Positions 50,719 through 60,411 of a stretch of DNA of 64,000 nucleotides are shown here, piece by piece (within the stretch, counting starts at the first letter, position 1; each line of letters begins with the position of its first letter). The position numbers were made by a program, and so were the translations under genes. Source of the DNA: JAAYPI01 sp963668615 (GTDB lineage: Bacteria; Bacteroidota; Bacteroidia; Bacteroidales; Paludibacteraceae); the NCBI GenBank assembly GCA_963668615.2, contig CAXXCL010000002.1, positions 310,001 through 374,000 on the forward strand, in the 5' to 3' direction. The notes below the pieces were generated by a model, which saw nothing but the letters and a program-made list of their open reading frames with translations, was not told the origin of the DNA and made no database searches.

Positions 50719-51820
50719 TCCAATAACTGTAACCTCACCGTTATTACCATCTTTGGATGATTTTATACCTTATTTGCAAAAAATATGGGATAGTAAGTGG
50801 ATTACAAATATGGGGCAATTTCATCAGCAGTTGGAAAACGCTCTTTGTGAATATCTGGGAGTAAAATACATTAGTATTTTTACTAATGGAACGTTACCTT
50901 TAATTACAGCTCTCCAGGCTATGAATATTACAGGAGAGGTAATTACTACACCATACAGTTTTGTAGCTACCACTCATTCTTTATGGTGGAACGGTATAAA
51001 ACCTGTTTTTGTAGATATTGATCCTATTACTTGTAATATTGACCCCGACAAGATAGAAGCTGCCATTACGCCTCAAACAACTGCTATTATGCCTGTTCAT
51101 GTGTATGGTACACCATGTGAAATGGATAGAATACAAGCTATTGCTAATAAATACGGGCTAAAGATAATTTACGATGCCGCTCATGCTTTTGGAGTAATGA
51201 AAGAAGGACAATCTGTTTTAAATGCCGGAGATATGAGTACGCTAAGTTTTCATGCAACCAAGGTCTATAATACCATCGAAGGAGGTGCTTTAGTTTGCCA
51301 TGATGCTGAGACGAAACAAAGAATAGATTATCTGAAAAATTTTGGTTTTGAAGATGAAATAACCGTAGTTGCACCAGGTATTAATGGTAAAATGGATGAA
51401 ATCCGTTCGGCATATGGTTTACTAAATCTAAAACAAGTAGATAAAGCCATAGAGATACGTAAAAAGATTGTGCAACAATACAGAAATGGTTTGCAAAGTA
51501 TTTCCGGTATTTCTTTTATGAATGATATAGAAGGTGTAAGACATAATTATGCCTATTTCCCCATTTTTGTAGATGCCGAAAAATACGGTATGACTCGTGA
51601 TGAATTGTATTTTAAAATGAAAAAACAAAATGTGTTGGGACGTCGCTATTTTTATCCTTTAATAAGTACGTTTTCAACTTACAAAGATTTACCATCTTCT
51701 TGTTCGGGAAATTTACCTGTTTCCATTCGTGTAGCAGATAGTGTTATTTGTTTGCCAATTCATCATGCTTTAGAATCATCTGATGTTCAAAGAATTATTG
51801 AATTGATAGAAGAAGTATAA
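50696..51820 (+). CDS. DegT/DnrJ/EryC1/StrS-family sugar aminotransferase
   Basis: 374 residues. PLP-dependent aminotransferase acting on a nucleotide-linked 4-keto or 3-keto sugar. FTNGTLPLITALQAMNI, the PVHVYGTPCEMD loop, DAAHAFG, and the active-site Lys in FHATKVYNTIEGGALV, which keeps Lys where RfbH has His. It overlaps the upstream GT gene by 23 nt. It implies an amino-deoxy sugar in the glycan. No matching 4,6-dehydratase with UDP/dTDP specificity is in the window, so its substrate may come from elsewhere. Confidence 0.92.
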   Translation: MQNLNLNNPITVTSPLLPSLDDFIPYLQKIWDSKWITNMGQFHQQLENALCEYLGVKYISIFTNGTLPLITALQAMNITGEVITTPYSFVATTHSLWWNGIKPVFVDIDPITCNIDPDKIEAAITPQTTAIMPVHVYGTPCEMDRIQAIANKYGLKIIYDAAHAFGVMKEGQSVLNAGDMSTLSFHATKVYNTIEGGALVCHDAETKQRIDYLKNFGFEDEITVVAPGINGKMDEIRSAYGLLNLKQVDKAIEIRKKIVQQYRNGLQSISGISFMNDIEGVRHNYAYFPIFVDAEKYGMTRDELYFKMKKQNVLGRRYFYPLISTFSTYKDLPSSCSGNLPVSIRVADSVICLPIHHALESSDVQRIIELIEEV

Positions 51821-51896
51821 AGTTGTAAATTGTGATTTTGAATAATTAATTTTATAAGATAAATTTTCATTTTTTCGAAAAAAAGACAAAAAAAGT

Positions 51897-52661
51897 ATGA
51901 AACTTGCTATTATGCAACCTTATTTTATGCCATATATAGGTTATTTTCAGGCAATTAAAGCCGTCGATAAGTATATTTTATATGGTAATGTTTCTTTTAT
52001 TAAAAAAGGATGGATAAACAGAAATCAGATTGCTATGAAAAACGGAACGCTTTTGTCTATTTCGGTTCCTTTAAATCATAAAAGTTCAAATAGTTTAATC
52101 TTTGATATTCAAATAGATAATCAGCAAAAATGGCAAAATAAAATGTTGAAAGCTATATATATGAATTATAAGGGGGCCAAAGCTTTTGATGAAGTATATC
52201 AATTGTTAGAAAATATTTTGTCGGTTTCGTATGATCGTATTTTTGATCTTAATACGTACTCAATTATTTCTATTGCACGTTTTTTAGACATTGAGACGGA
52301 AATAATTAGTGATAATACAAAATATGATACTTTAGAAGATAATTTGCTTTTGTGGGAAAAAGGAGATTATATTTTCCCCGATTTTAAAGAATTGTATCCG
52401 GTTAAGAAAGTTGCTCGTATTTTACAAATGTGTAAAATAGAAAAAGCAGATACGTATGTTAATCCGATTGGTGGTCAGGAGTTATATAACAAAAATGAGT
52501 TTGGTGAATATAATATTGATTTAAAATTTTTAAAAACAAATGATTTGTTTTATAAACAGTTTGGTAATTCTTATCTTCCAAATTTATCGATTATTGATGT
52601 GATGATGCACAATGGCAAGGAGAAAACGCTACATTTGTTAAATGAATATACATTGGTGTAA
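51897..52661 (+). CDS. WbqC-like family protein
   Basis: 254 residues matching the WbqC family, common in O-antigen clusters and of unproven function (possibly an acyl or amino-acyl transferase). MKLAIMQPYFMPYIGYFQAIKAVDKYILYGNVSF and KKGWINRNQI are typical; GGQELYNKNEF and SIIDVMMHNG near the end as well. It follows the aminotransferase by 76 bp, a pairing seen in other clusters, so it may modify the amino sugar. Confidence 0.9.
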   Translation: MKLAIMQPYFMPYIGYFQAIKAVDKYILYGNVSFIKKGWINRNQIAMKNGTLLSISVPLNHKSSNSLIFDIQIDNQQKWQNKMLKAIYMNYKGAKAFDEVYQLLENILSVSYDRIFDLNTYSIISIARFLDIETEIISDNTKYDTLEDNLLLWEKGDYIFPDFKELYPVKKVARILQMCKIEKADTYVNPIGGQELYNKNEFGEYNIDLKFLKTNDLFYKQFGNSYLPNLSIIDVMMHNGKEKTLHLLNEYTLV

Positions 52662-52663
52662 TA

Positions 52664-53569
52664 ATGGAAAATTCTTTATTAAGTGTAGTTACAGTTACAT
52701 ATAATCATGAACCTTATATTACAAAAACGATAGAAGGGGTTTTATCTCAGCAAATAAATTTTCCCATGGAGTTTATTATTGCTGAAGATTGCAGTAAAGA
52801 TGGTACGCGTGCTATATGCAACCGTTATGCATTGCAATATCCTAGTTTGATAAAGTTTATTACATCAGAAGCAAATGTTGGTGCAATTGAAAATGAGCGA
52901 CGGGCTATGCTTGTTGCAACTGGTAAATACATTGCGTTTTGTGAAGGCGATGATTATTGGACTGATCCATTAAAATTGCAAAAACAAGTTGATTTTTTGG
53001 AAGCCAATCCCGACTATAGTGTTTGTTTTCATCGATATAGAAATTATGATGTTGAAAGAGAAATATTCAGAGAAGACTATTGTGGATGGTTATTTCATGA
53101 TCGAAAGGTTGAAGGAGTAGAGATAACAATAGGACAGTTTTTTCAAACTTGGATAACTCAACCTTTAACCATGGTTTATCGAAGAGAGTCTTTTGATTTG
53201 AGTATATCGTCGAGATATAAGAATTATCGTGATATGCATCAAATTTATCATTTGCTTCTTGCCGGGAAGGGTTATATATTTGCCTTTGACGGTGGAGTAA
53301 GAAATATGCATGGTGGTGGAATGGCCAGTATGATAGACAAAGAGAAAAGTCTAGATGTTATTTTTGATATTTCCAGAGAATTATATCAAATAAATAAAAA
53401 TATCTACACAAAAAAATATTATGAAAGTGCATTACAATGGTGTATAAATGATTATCGTTCTCCATCTAAACGATTTATATTATCTATCAGATTATTTTTC
53501 TTAGATAAAAAACTTAAAAGGTTATTTGAAAACTTTTTTAAATTAATGCATAAAAACCAAGAAAAATAA
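52664..53569 (+). CDS. Glycosyltransferase family 2
   Basis: 301 residues, 2 bp after the WbqC gene. LSVVTVTYNHEPYITKTIEGVL, AEDCSKDGTRAICN, EGDDYWTDPLKL (DxD-like EGDD), then HRYRNY and a mid-domain MVYRRESF. This EGDDYW subtype is common in Bacteroidetes capsule clusters. Donor and acceptor unknown. Confidence 0.88.
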   Translation: MENSLLSVVTVTYNHEPYITKTIEGVLSQQINFPMEFIIAEDCSKDGTRAICNRYALQYPSLIKFITSEANVGAIENERRAMLVATGKYIAFCEGDDYWTDPLKLQKQVDFLEANPDYSVCFHRYRNYDVEREIFREDYCGWLFHDRKVEGVEITIGQFFQTWITQPLTMVYRRESFDLSISSRYKNYRDMHQIYHLLLAGKGYIFAFDGGVRNMHGGGMASMIDKEKSLDVIFDISRELYQINKNIYTKKYYESALQWCINDYRSPSKRFILSIRLFFLDKKLKRLFENFFKLMHKNQEK

Positions 53570-53682
53570 AACTGTTTTTCCGTGCAGTTGTAATATTGGA
53601 AATCAATCTTAAGAGGTGTTACTTTTACTACTGTTGGGAGCGCTGTAGTGATTTGAATTATATATATTATAATATTTAATTT

Positions 53683-54609
53683 ATGTTTTCTGTTGTCATA
53701 CCATTATATAACAAACAAGATTCGGTTTATAATACAATTCAGTCTGTATTAATTCAAACTTTTGACCAATTTGAGATAGTAGTGATTGATGATGGTTCTA
53801 CAGATGACAGTGTACAGGTTGTGAGGCAATTGACCGACAAACGTATTCGCTTAATACAGAAAGAAAATGGAGGGGTTTGTTCGGCAAGAAATAGGGGAAT
53901 CATGGAATCAAGATATGATTATATTGCCTTTCTTGATGGAGATGATATTTGGGATGAAAGTTACTTGGCAGAACAATATAGATTGATTCAGGATTTTTCG
54001 GATGCTGCTATGTGGGGAATAAATTTCGCTCACATAGACAATGGTAATATGGAGTCCTTAGAAACTGGTTTACCAAATGATTTTCGAGGGTATGTGATTA
54101 ATTATTTCGCCAATAAATGTGTTTCTGATTTGTTTTGTTCATCTTCTGTAGTTGTTAGAAAATCGGCATTTGAAAGAACCGGATTATTTGATGAAAGAAT
54201 CAAGTATGGTGAAGATTTAGATATGTGGTATCGCATTATTTTAAATTTCCGTGTTGTATTTGATGCTAGATTATTGGTGTTCTATAGGCAAGATGCTGAT
54301 AATAGGGCATTAGGTCGTTATTGTGCATTAAAGTATTATTTACCCTATTATGTTGATAAATATGACAAATATAAAAAGAATGAAGTTTTTTATCGTTTTA
54401 TTCAAATGAGGAGTGCTGTGCTGATCAAAAAATATTATTTTGAAGTACCCAAGGAACATGCAGATGCAATTGTGGCAGTTCGTAAATTAGATTATTCTGT
54501 GCTTCCGGTTAAGTACAAATATTTATTTAAAACTCCCTATTTTGTGGGTGTATTAATATATAAGATTACAAACTTCAAACAAGCCATTTTTAAAATCGTT
54601 GGTAACTAA
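53683..54609 (+). CDS. Glycosyltransferase family 2
   Basis: 308 residues. FSVVIPLYNKQDSVYNTI, VIDDGSTDDSVQVV, GGVCSARNRGI, FLDGDDIWDESYL, and the late ED motif KYGEDLDMWYRI. It lies after a 113-bp gap that holds no gene I can recognise, the widest spacing in this part of the locus. Confidence 0.9.
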   Translation: MFSVVIPLYNKQDSVYNTIQSVLIQTFDQFEIVVIDDGSTDDSVQVVRQLTDKRIRLIQKENGGVCSARNRGIMESRYDYIAFLDGDDIWDESYLAEQYRLIQDFSDAAMWGINFAHIDNGNMESLETGLPNDFRGYVINYFANKCVSDLFCSSSVVVRKSAFERTGLFDERIKYGEDLDMWYRIILNFRVVFDARLLVFYRQDADNRALGRYCALKYYLPYYVDKYDKYKKNEVFYRFIQMRSAVLIKKYYFEVPKEHADAIVAVRKLDYSVLPVKYKYLFKTPYFVGVLIYKITNFKQAIFKIVGN

Positions 54610-54622
54610 AATATTTGATAAC

Positions 54623-55498
54623 ATGTTAAAAAATAATCCACTCATAACTATCGTATTACCTTGTTATAATGGGGCAGATTTTTTGGCCTCTGCAATTGAA
54701 AGTTGCATTGCTCAAACATTTAAAGGTTGGGAACTCATAATTGTAAATGATTGTTCAGTTGATAATTCTATGGAAATTGCACAGTGTTATGCTGAAAAGG
54801 ATTCTCGGATTCGAGTATTAAACAATGAAAAGAATTTAAAATTGCCAGCATCTTTAAACAAAGGTTTTCGTAGTGCAAACGGAAAATATTATACATGGAC
54901 ATCTCATGATAATGTTATGCTTCCTACTATGTTGGATGATTTCGTCACCTATTTGGATGCAAATCCGAATGTAGGAATGGTGATATCAGATTATCAAATA
55001 ATTGATGAAAATAACAGTATCGTAAAAACTGCACTTATCATGCAAGATGTGAATCTTCAAATGCCTCTTAACAATTATGTGGGATGTTCATTTATGTACC
55101 GTAAAAGTGTTGCAGAAATTATTGGAGAATACAATGAGAACATGTTTTTGATTGAAGATTATGACTACTGGATTCGTATTTGGAGAAAATTTCCAATTGG
55201 AAAAATAAATAAAGTATTATATTCGTACAGAATTCATGGTCAATCGTTAACTTCTTTGTACAGACCTAAAGTGGCAGAGAAATTGATAGAATTGAGGTTG
55301 TTGTATTTTGATGATTTTAATAAGTCCTTACAACTGCATCCCAAATTATTATGCATTTTCTATACTCGTATAGTAGATGCGTTGCATGGTTCTGAAAAGT
55401 GGAAATATTTTAAAAAATTCAGTGTTTTATACCCATTTCGATTTGGTTGCAAGTATCTTTTTGTGCATTTTCCGAAGCAATTAATAATAAAACATTAG
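54623..55498 (+). CDS. Glycosyltransferase family 2
   Basis: 291 residues from ATG 54623, 13 bp after the previous stop; the longer frame from 54599 needs TTG. ITIVLPCYNGADFLASAI, VNDCSVDNSMEIA, LNKGFRSANGKYYTWTSHDN (DN instead of DD at the metal site), and EDYDYWIRIW. Terminal hydrophobic stretch. Donor unknown. Confidence 0.88.
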   Translation: MLKNNPLITIVLPCYNGADFLASAIESCIAQTFKGWELIIVNDCSVDNSMEIAQCYAEKDSRIRVLNNEKNLKLPASLNKGFRSANGKYYTWTSHDNVMLPTMLDDFVTYLDANPNVGMVISDYQIIDENNSIVKTALIMQDVNLQMPLNNYVGCSFMYRKSVAEIIGEYNENMFLIEDYDYWIRIWRKFPIGKINKVLYSYRIHGQSLTSLYRPKVAEKLIELRLLYFDDFNKSLQLHPKLLCIFYTRIVDALHGSEKWKYFKKFSVLYPFRFGCKYLFVHFPKQLIIKH

Positions 55499-55539
55499 CC
55501 TGAATAAAAAATATTAGGTAAAACGTAATAGACTATTTA

Positions 55540-56703
55540 ATGAAATTGAAAAGAAAAATATTATTGGTTTTTGGAACTCGTCCAGAGGCGATTAAAATGG
55601 CTCCGTTAGTTAAAGAGTTTCAGAAATATCCAGGTGATTTTGAAACTAAAGTATGCGTAACAGCTCAACATAGAGAAATGTTGGATCAGGTTTTGAATTT
55701 GTTTCAAATTAAACCTGACTACGATTTAAATATTATGCAACCTAATCAGGACTTGTATGATATTACATCTCGTATTTTGTTGGGAATGAGGGATATTTTA
55801 AAACAAAGTCAACCAGACATTGTTTTCGTACATGGAGATACAACAACTTCCACCGCTACGGCGTTAGCTGCATTTTATCAGCAAATTCCGGTAGCTCATG
55901 TAGAAGCAGGATTACGTACTGGAAATATTTATAGTCCATGGCCAGAGGAGATGAATAGATTAATCACAAGCCGAATAGCCTTTTATAATTTTGCTCCCAC
56001 TCTTTTATCAAAAGAAAATTTATTACACGAAAATGTAAAAGAAAGCTCTATATGTATAACAGGAAACACTGTGATAGATGCACTTCATTCTGTTACAGAG
56101 AAGATTAATAAGAATGAATCATTATCTGTAGCTTTGAAAAAAGAGATTGAAGAAATGGGATATGATGTGGAGAGGCTAAAAGACGTTAGAAAATTGGTTT
56201 TAATAACAGGACACCGTCGAGAAAATTTTGGAGATGGATTTTTGAATATATGTCATGCCATTAAACACTTGTCCGAAAGTTACCCGGATGTTGATTTTGT
56301 ATATCCTATGCATTTGAATCCTAATGTACGTAAGCCCGTTTTGGAAATATTAGGAAAAAATTTGTCTAATGTTTTTTTGATTAATCCATTACAATATTTA
56401 CAGTTTGTTTATTTAATGGAAAGGTCCTATCTCATACTTACGGATAGTGGAGGTGTGCAAGAAGAAGCTCCTGGTTTGGGTAAACCAGTTTTAGTAATGC
56501 GAGATACAACGGAAAGACCTGAGGCTGTGAATGCAGGAACAGTCTTATTGGTTGGTACTGACCAACAGAAAATTGAACAAGGAGTAAGTTTATTATTAGA
56601 AGATGATATAGTTTATAAAAAAATGTCAAAAGCAAAGAATCCCTATGGAGATGGTTTTGCGGCAAAGCGTATAGTAGAATATATTCTTAATGAGAAAAAT
56701 TAA
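55540..56703 (+). CDS. wecB: UDP-N-acetylglucosamine 2-epimerase (non-hydrolysing)
   Basis: 387 residues. Interconverts UDP-GlcNAc and UDP-ManNAc. LLVFGTRPEAIKMAPL, QHREMLDQVL, FVHGDTTTSTATALAAFY, HVEAGLRTG, ITGHRRENFGDGF, and LTDSGGVQEEAPGLGKPVLVMRDTTERPE. With the TviB-type dehydrogenase upstream, it points to a ManNAc or ManNAcA-type residue in the polymer. Confidence 0.96.
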   Translation: MKLKRKILLVFGTRPEAIKMAPLVKEFQKYPGDFETKVCVTAQHREMLDQVLNLFQIKPDYDLNIMQPNQDLYDITSRILLGMRDILKQSQPDIVFVHGDTTTSTATALAAFYQQIPVAHVEAGLRTGNIYSPWPEEMNRLITSRIAFYNFAPTLLSKENLLHENVKESSICITGNTVIDALHSVTEKINKNESLSVALKKEIEEMGYDVERLKDVRKLVLITGHRRENFGDGFLNICHAIKHLSESYPDVDFVYPMHLNPNVRKPVLEILGKNLSNVFLINPLQYLQFVYLMERSYLILTDSGGVQEEAPGLGKPVLVMRDTTERPEAVNAGTVLLVGTDQQKIEQGVSLLLEDDIVYKKMSKAKNPYGDGFAAKRIVEYILNEKN

Positions 56704-56712
56704 TTTAATGAA

Positions 56713-58050
56713 ATGAAACAAGATGATCTTAAGCGACAAATATTAGAGTTGACTAGAGACTATTACCATGAAGTTCACGCAAATAAGTTTTCTTTTGAAG
56801 CTGGGAAATCGCGTGTGAATTATGGAGGACGTTATTTTGACGAAAAAGAAATAGTTAATTTGGTTGATTCTTCTCTTGATTTTTGGCTCACAGCAGGTCC
56901 TTGGGCTACTAAATTTGAGAAAAAATTTGCTGAATGGTTAGGCGTTAGGTATTGTTCTTTAACAAATTCAGGATCCTCTGCTAATTTATTGGCTTTCATG
57001 GCTTTGACTTCTGTCGAGCTTGGTGAACGTCGTATAAAAAAGGGAGATGAAGTAATAACTGTTGCATGTGGTTTTCCCACAACAGTTACACCAATTATTC
57101 AATTTGGGGCAATTCCTGTTTTTGTGGATGTAACTGTTCCTCAATATAATATTGATGTGAGAATGTTGGAACAAGCGTTGTCATCTAAAACCAAGGCTGT
57201 TATGATTGCTCATTCATTAGGTAATCCTTTTAATGTTTTAGCTGTGAAAGCTTTTTGCGACAAACATAACCTTTGGTTGGTAGAAGATAATTGTGATGCT
57301 CTGGGTTCTGAAGTTTTAATTGACGGTATTTGGAAAAAAACGGGAACTATCGGTCATATCGGAACATCCAGTTTTTATCCACCGCATCACATGACAATGG
57401 GCGAAGGTGGTGCTGTTTATACAAATGATGCGTTACTAAATAAAATGGTAAATTCTTTTCGCGATTGGGGTCGTGAATGCTGGTGCATGGGAGGAGTGGA
57501 TAATACTTGTAAAGTAAGATTTAGCAAACAATTTGGAGAACTACCATTGGGTTATGACCACAAATATGTGTATTCACATTTCGGATATAATCTTAAAGTG
57601 ACGGATATGCAAGCAGCAATAGGTTGTGCTCAATTGGAAAAATTAGATGACATTGTGGCAGCAAGAAGAAATAATTTTGATACATTGAAAGTAGGTTTAA
57701 AAAATGTAAAAGGGTTGATTTTTCCGGAAGCTTTACCCAATTCAAATCCTAGTTGGTTTGGTTTTCTAATCTCAGTAATGGAAAACGCCACGTTTACAAG
57801 AAATGAATTGACAGAATTTCTTGAAAATAATAAAATACAAACACGAAATCTTTTTGCTGGAAATTTGCTTCGTCATCCTGCTTTTGCAGAAATGAACGAA
57901 ACCAAAGAAGGATATCGGATTGTAGATACGCTGAAAAATACAGATTTTGTTATGAATAATACCTTTTGGATCGGCGTTTATCCAGGAATGACTGAAGAGA
58001 TGCTTCAGTATATGATAGATACAATCAAAAAATTTGTAAAAACAAAATGA
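56713..58050 (+). CDS. rfbH: CDP-4-keto-6-deoxyglucose 3-dehydratase (E1, RfbH/DdhC/AscC type)
   Basis: 445 residues. PMP-dependent, iron-sulfur enzyme removing the C3 hydroxyl of CDP-4-keto-6-deoxyglucose. It begins with the family extension LKRQILELTRDYYHEVH, then the aminotransferase-like fold. The PLP Lys is replaced by His (H225, PPHHMTMGEGG), the hallmark of E1 dehydratases. Cys cluster CWCMGGVDNTC at about 257 matches the [2Fe-2S]-binding region. First gene of the CDP-dideoxyhexose set and 9 bp after wecB. Confidence 0.95.
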   Translation: MKQDDLKRQILELTRDYYHEVHANKFSFEAGKSRVNYGGRYFDEKEIVNLVDSSLDFWLTAGPWATKFEKKFAEWLGVRYCSLTNSGSSANLLAFMALTSVELGERRIKKGDEVITVACGFPTTVTPIIQFGAIPVFVDVTVPQYNIDVRMLEQALSSKTKAVMIAHSLGNPFNVLAVKAFCDKHNLWLVEDNCDALGSEVLIDGIWKKTGTIGHIGTSSFYPPHHMTMGEGGAVYTNDALLNKMVNSFRDWGRECWCMGGVDNTCKVRFSKQFGELPLGYDHKYVYSHFGYNLKVTDMQAAIGCAQLEKLDDIVAARRNNFDTLKVGLKNVKGLIFPEALPNSNPSWFGFLISVMENATFTRNELTEFLENNKIQTRNLFAGNLLRHPAFAEMNETKEGYRIVDTLKNTDFVMNNTFWIGVYPGMTEEMLQYMIDTIKKFVKTK

Positions 58051-58826
58051 AAGCGGTAATCTTAGCAGGTGGTTTCGGTACTCGTTTGAGTGAGGCAACT
58101 GATCTTCTTCCAAAACCAATGGTTGAGATAGGGGGAAAGCCTATTTTATGGCATATAATGAAGATTTACAGTCATTATGGAATTAATGAATTTATAATAT
58201 GCTGTGGATACAAGCAATATGTTATTAAGGAATATTTTGCAAACTATTTTCGTCACAATTGTGATATGACCGTCGATATGTCAAATAATAGTGTTCAAAT
58301 TCATGATAATCATTCCGAAAATTGGAAAGTTACCATGATTGACACCGGCTTAAATACTATGACAGGAGGTCGCGTAAAGAGAATTCAAAAATATATTGGT
58401 AATGAGCGTTTTTTGCTTACTTATGGTGATGGTGTTACGGATTTAGATATTGCAGACACAATAAAGGCTCATCAAGAATCCGGAGCTGTTTTATCTTTAA
58501 CAGGATATAAACCTGTCGGTAAATTCGGATTACTTGAAATCGACATCAATTCCAATAAAGTTAAATCCTTTTTGGAAAAACCCGATGGCGATGGTAACTG
58601 GATTAATGCAGGATTTTTTGTATGTGAGCCAGAAGTTTTTAATTATATTCCAGAGAACGATGATACAGTCGTTTTTGAAAAACAACCGTTGCAGGTAATT
58701 GCTCAAGAGGGTAAAATGCATGCGTATAAGCATATGGGATTTTGGAAACCGATGGATACATTGCGAGACAATGTAGAATTAAACGATATGTGGAATAAAA
58801 ATAAAGCACCTTGGAAAATATGGTAA
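58047..58826 (+). CDS. rfbF: Glucose-1-phosphate cytidylyltransferase
   Basis: 259 residues. Makes CDP-glucose from CTP and glucose-1-phosphate, the entry to CDP-deoxyhexoses. KAVILAGGFGTRLSEATDLLPKPM (nucleotide site), EIGGKPILWHIMKIYSHYG, YGDGVTDLDI, and GFWKPMDTLRDN. Overlaps rfbH by four bases (ATGA). Confidence 0.97.
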   Translation: MKAVILAGGFGTRLSEATDLLPKPMVEIGGKPILWHIMKIYSHYGINEFIICCGYKQYVIKEYFANYFRHNCDMTVDMSNNSVQIHDNHSENWKVTMIDTGLNTMTGGRVKRIQKYIGNERFLLTYGDGVTDLDIADTIKAHQESGAVLSLTGYKPVGKFGLLEIDINSNKVKSFLEKPDGDGNWINAGFFVCEPEVFNYIPENDDTVVFEKQPLQVIAQEGKMHAYKHMGFWKPMDTLRDNVELNDMWNKNKAPWKIW

Positions 58827-59878
58827 ATAAAGCATTGGATATATTTGATGGGTTTTTTACCGGAAAAAGGGTTTTGGTAACGGGTCATACTGGTTTCAAA
58901 GGTTCTTGGTTGTCTATTTGGTTACATGAGCTGGGTGCTGATGTTATAGGTTTCGCGTTGGATACTAATTCACCCAAGGATAATTTTGTTCTTTCCGGTA
59001 TCGGTTCTAAAATAACAGATGTAAGAGGAGATATCCGTGATGGAAAAATGGTGAAAGATATTTTTAATAAATATCAACCTGAAATTGTTTTTCATTTGGC
59101 TGCACAACCATTAGTTCGTTTAAGCTATGATATTCCAGTGGATACCTACGAAACTAACGTGATGGGAACGATCAATATAATGGAAGCTATTCGTGCCAAT
59201 CGTAACATCAAGGTTGGTGTAATGATAACAACGGATAAATGTTATGAAAACAAAGAACAAATTTGGGGCTATCGTGAGAACGAAGCTATGGGTGGTTATG
59301 ATCCATACTCCTCAAGTAAAGGTGCTACTGAAATTGCCATAGCATCATGGCGAAGATCTTATAATTTGCCTATTGCTAGTGTGCGTGCAGGTAATGTAAT
59401 TGGAGGTGGAGATTGGGCAGTTGATAGAATTATTCCTGATTGTATAAATGCTTTGGAAAATGAAAAACCAATAGAAATTCGTAGCCCCAAGTCTATAAGA
59501 CCATGGCAACATGTACTTGAACCTTTAAGTGGCTATATGTTACTGGCTCAAAAAATGTACGAAGTTCCAAATAAATATGCTGAAGGATGGAATTTTGGTC
59601 CTAATATGGAATCTATCAGTACTGTTTGGAATGTAGCCGAGAAGGTTATAAATTTTTATGGAAAAGGTCAACTTAAAGATGTTTCGAACGATAATTTACC
59701 TCATGAAGCTAAATTATTAATGTTGGATATTGCTAAAGCCAAATTCAACTTAGGGTGGTCACCTAAAATGAATATAAACCAAACAATTGCTTTGACTGTT
59801 GATTGGTACAAACGTTATTCTAATGAAGATGTTTACGATCTTTGCTTAGAAGAATTGAAAAAATATATCGCAAAATGA
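58820..59878 (+). CDS. rfbG: CDP-glucose 4,6-dehydratase
   Basis: 352 residues from ATG 58820, overlapping rfbF by 7 nt (a TTG 9 nt earlier is rejected). Extended SDR: RVLVTGHTGFKGSWLSIWL (NAD), HLAAQPLVRLSYD, TTDKCYENKEQIWGYRE, and catalytic YDPYSSSKGATE (YxxxK). Produces CDP-4-keto-6-deoxyglucose, the substrate of RfbH. Confidence 0.96.
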   Translation: MVNKALDIFDGFFTGKRVLVTGHTGFKGSWLSIWLHELGADVIGFALDTNSPKDNFVLSGIGSKITDVRGDIRDGKMVKDIFNKYQPEIVFHLAAQPLVRLSYDIPVDTYETNVMGTINIMEAIRANRNIKVGVMITTDKCYENKEQIWGYRENEAMGGYDPYSSSKGATEIAIASWRRSYNLPIASVRAGNVIGGGDWAVDRIIPDCINALENEKPIEIRSPKSIRPWQHVLEPLSGYMLLAQKMYEVPNKYAEGWNFGPNMESISTVWNVAEKVINFYGKGQLKDVSNDNLPHEAKLLMLDIAKAKFNLGWSPKMNINQTIALTVDWYKRYSNEDVYDLCLEELKKYIAK

Positions 59879-60411
59879 ATTTACATAAAACAAAACTGAA
59901 AGGTCTCTTTGTTTTGGAAACTGTCAATTTTAAGGATAGCAGAGGACAATTTCAAAAATTATTTAATTTTGACGAGTTTGAGCAATTAGGTTTAAATGCT
60001 GATTTTAGGGAATTTTACTATTCAGTTTCTCATGAAGGTGTTTTGCGAGGAATGCATTTTCAGTTGCCTCCACATGACCATGAAAAGTTAGTTTATGTTA
60101 GCAAAGGGAAAATATTAGACGTTGTACTTGATTTGCGAAAAGAGGGAAGTACATTTGGTATATTTGAAAGTTTTCTATTGGATGATTATTCTGCACAATA
60201 CTTATATATTCCTAAAGGTTGTGCACATGGTTTTCTATCATTAGAGGATGGTACGATAGTTAATTATGCTCAAACAAGTTGCTATAACAGAAATGCAGAT
60301 TATGGTATTGCTTATAATTCATTTGGATTTGATTGGGGTGTTAAAAACTCAATTATTTCAGACAGAGATTTAAATTTTGAAAAACTTATAAACTTTAATT
60401 CTCCATTTTAA
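59875..60411 (+). CDS. RmlC-like nucleotide-sugar epimerase (probable CDP-sugar epimerase, AscE-like)
   Basis: 178 residues, cupin fold; the start is the ATGA overlap with rfbG. KGLFVLETVNFKDSRGQFQKLF, EFYYSVSHEGVLRGMHFQ, KLVYVSKGKILDVVLDLRK, and IPKGCAHGFLSLEDG keep the epimerase His and Tyr pattern of the RmlC family. RmlC normally epimerises dTDP-4-keto sugars at C3 and C5. Embedded between rfbG and a reductase, it more likely acts on the CDP-3,6-dideoxy-4-keto intermediate, as AscE does in ascarylose synthesis. Assignment by context. Confidence 0.85.
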   Translation: MNLHKTKLKGLFVLETVNFKDSRGQFQKLFNFDEFEQLGLNADFREFYYSVSHEGVLRGMHFQLPPHDHEKLVYVSKGKILDVVLDLRKEGSTFGIFESFLLDDYSAQYLYIPKGCAHGFLSLEDGTIVNYAQTSCYNRNADYGIAYNSFGFDWGVKNSIISDRDLNFEKLINFNSPF

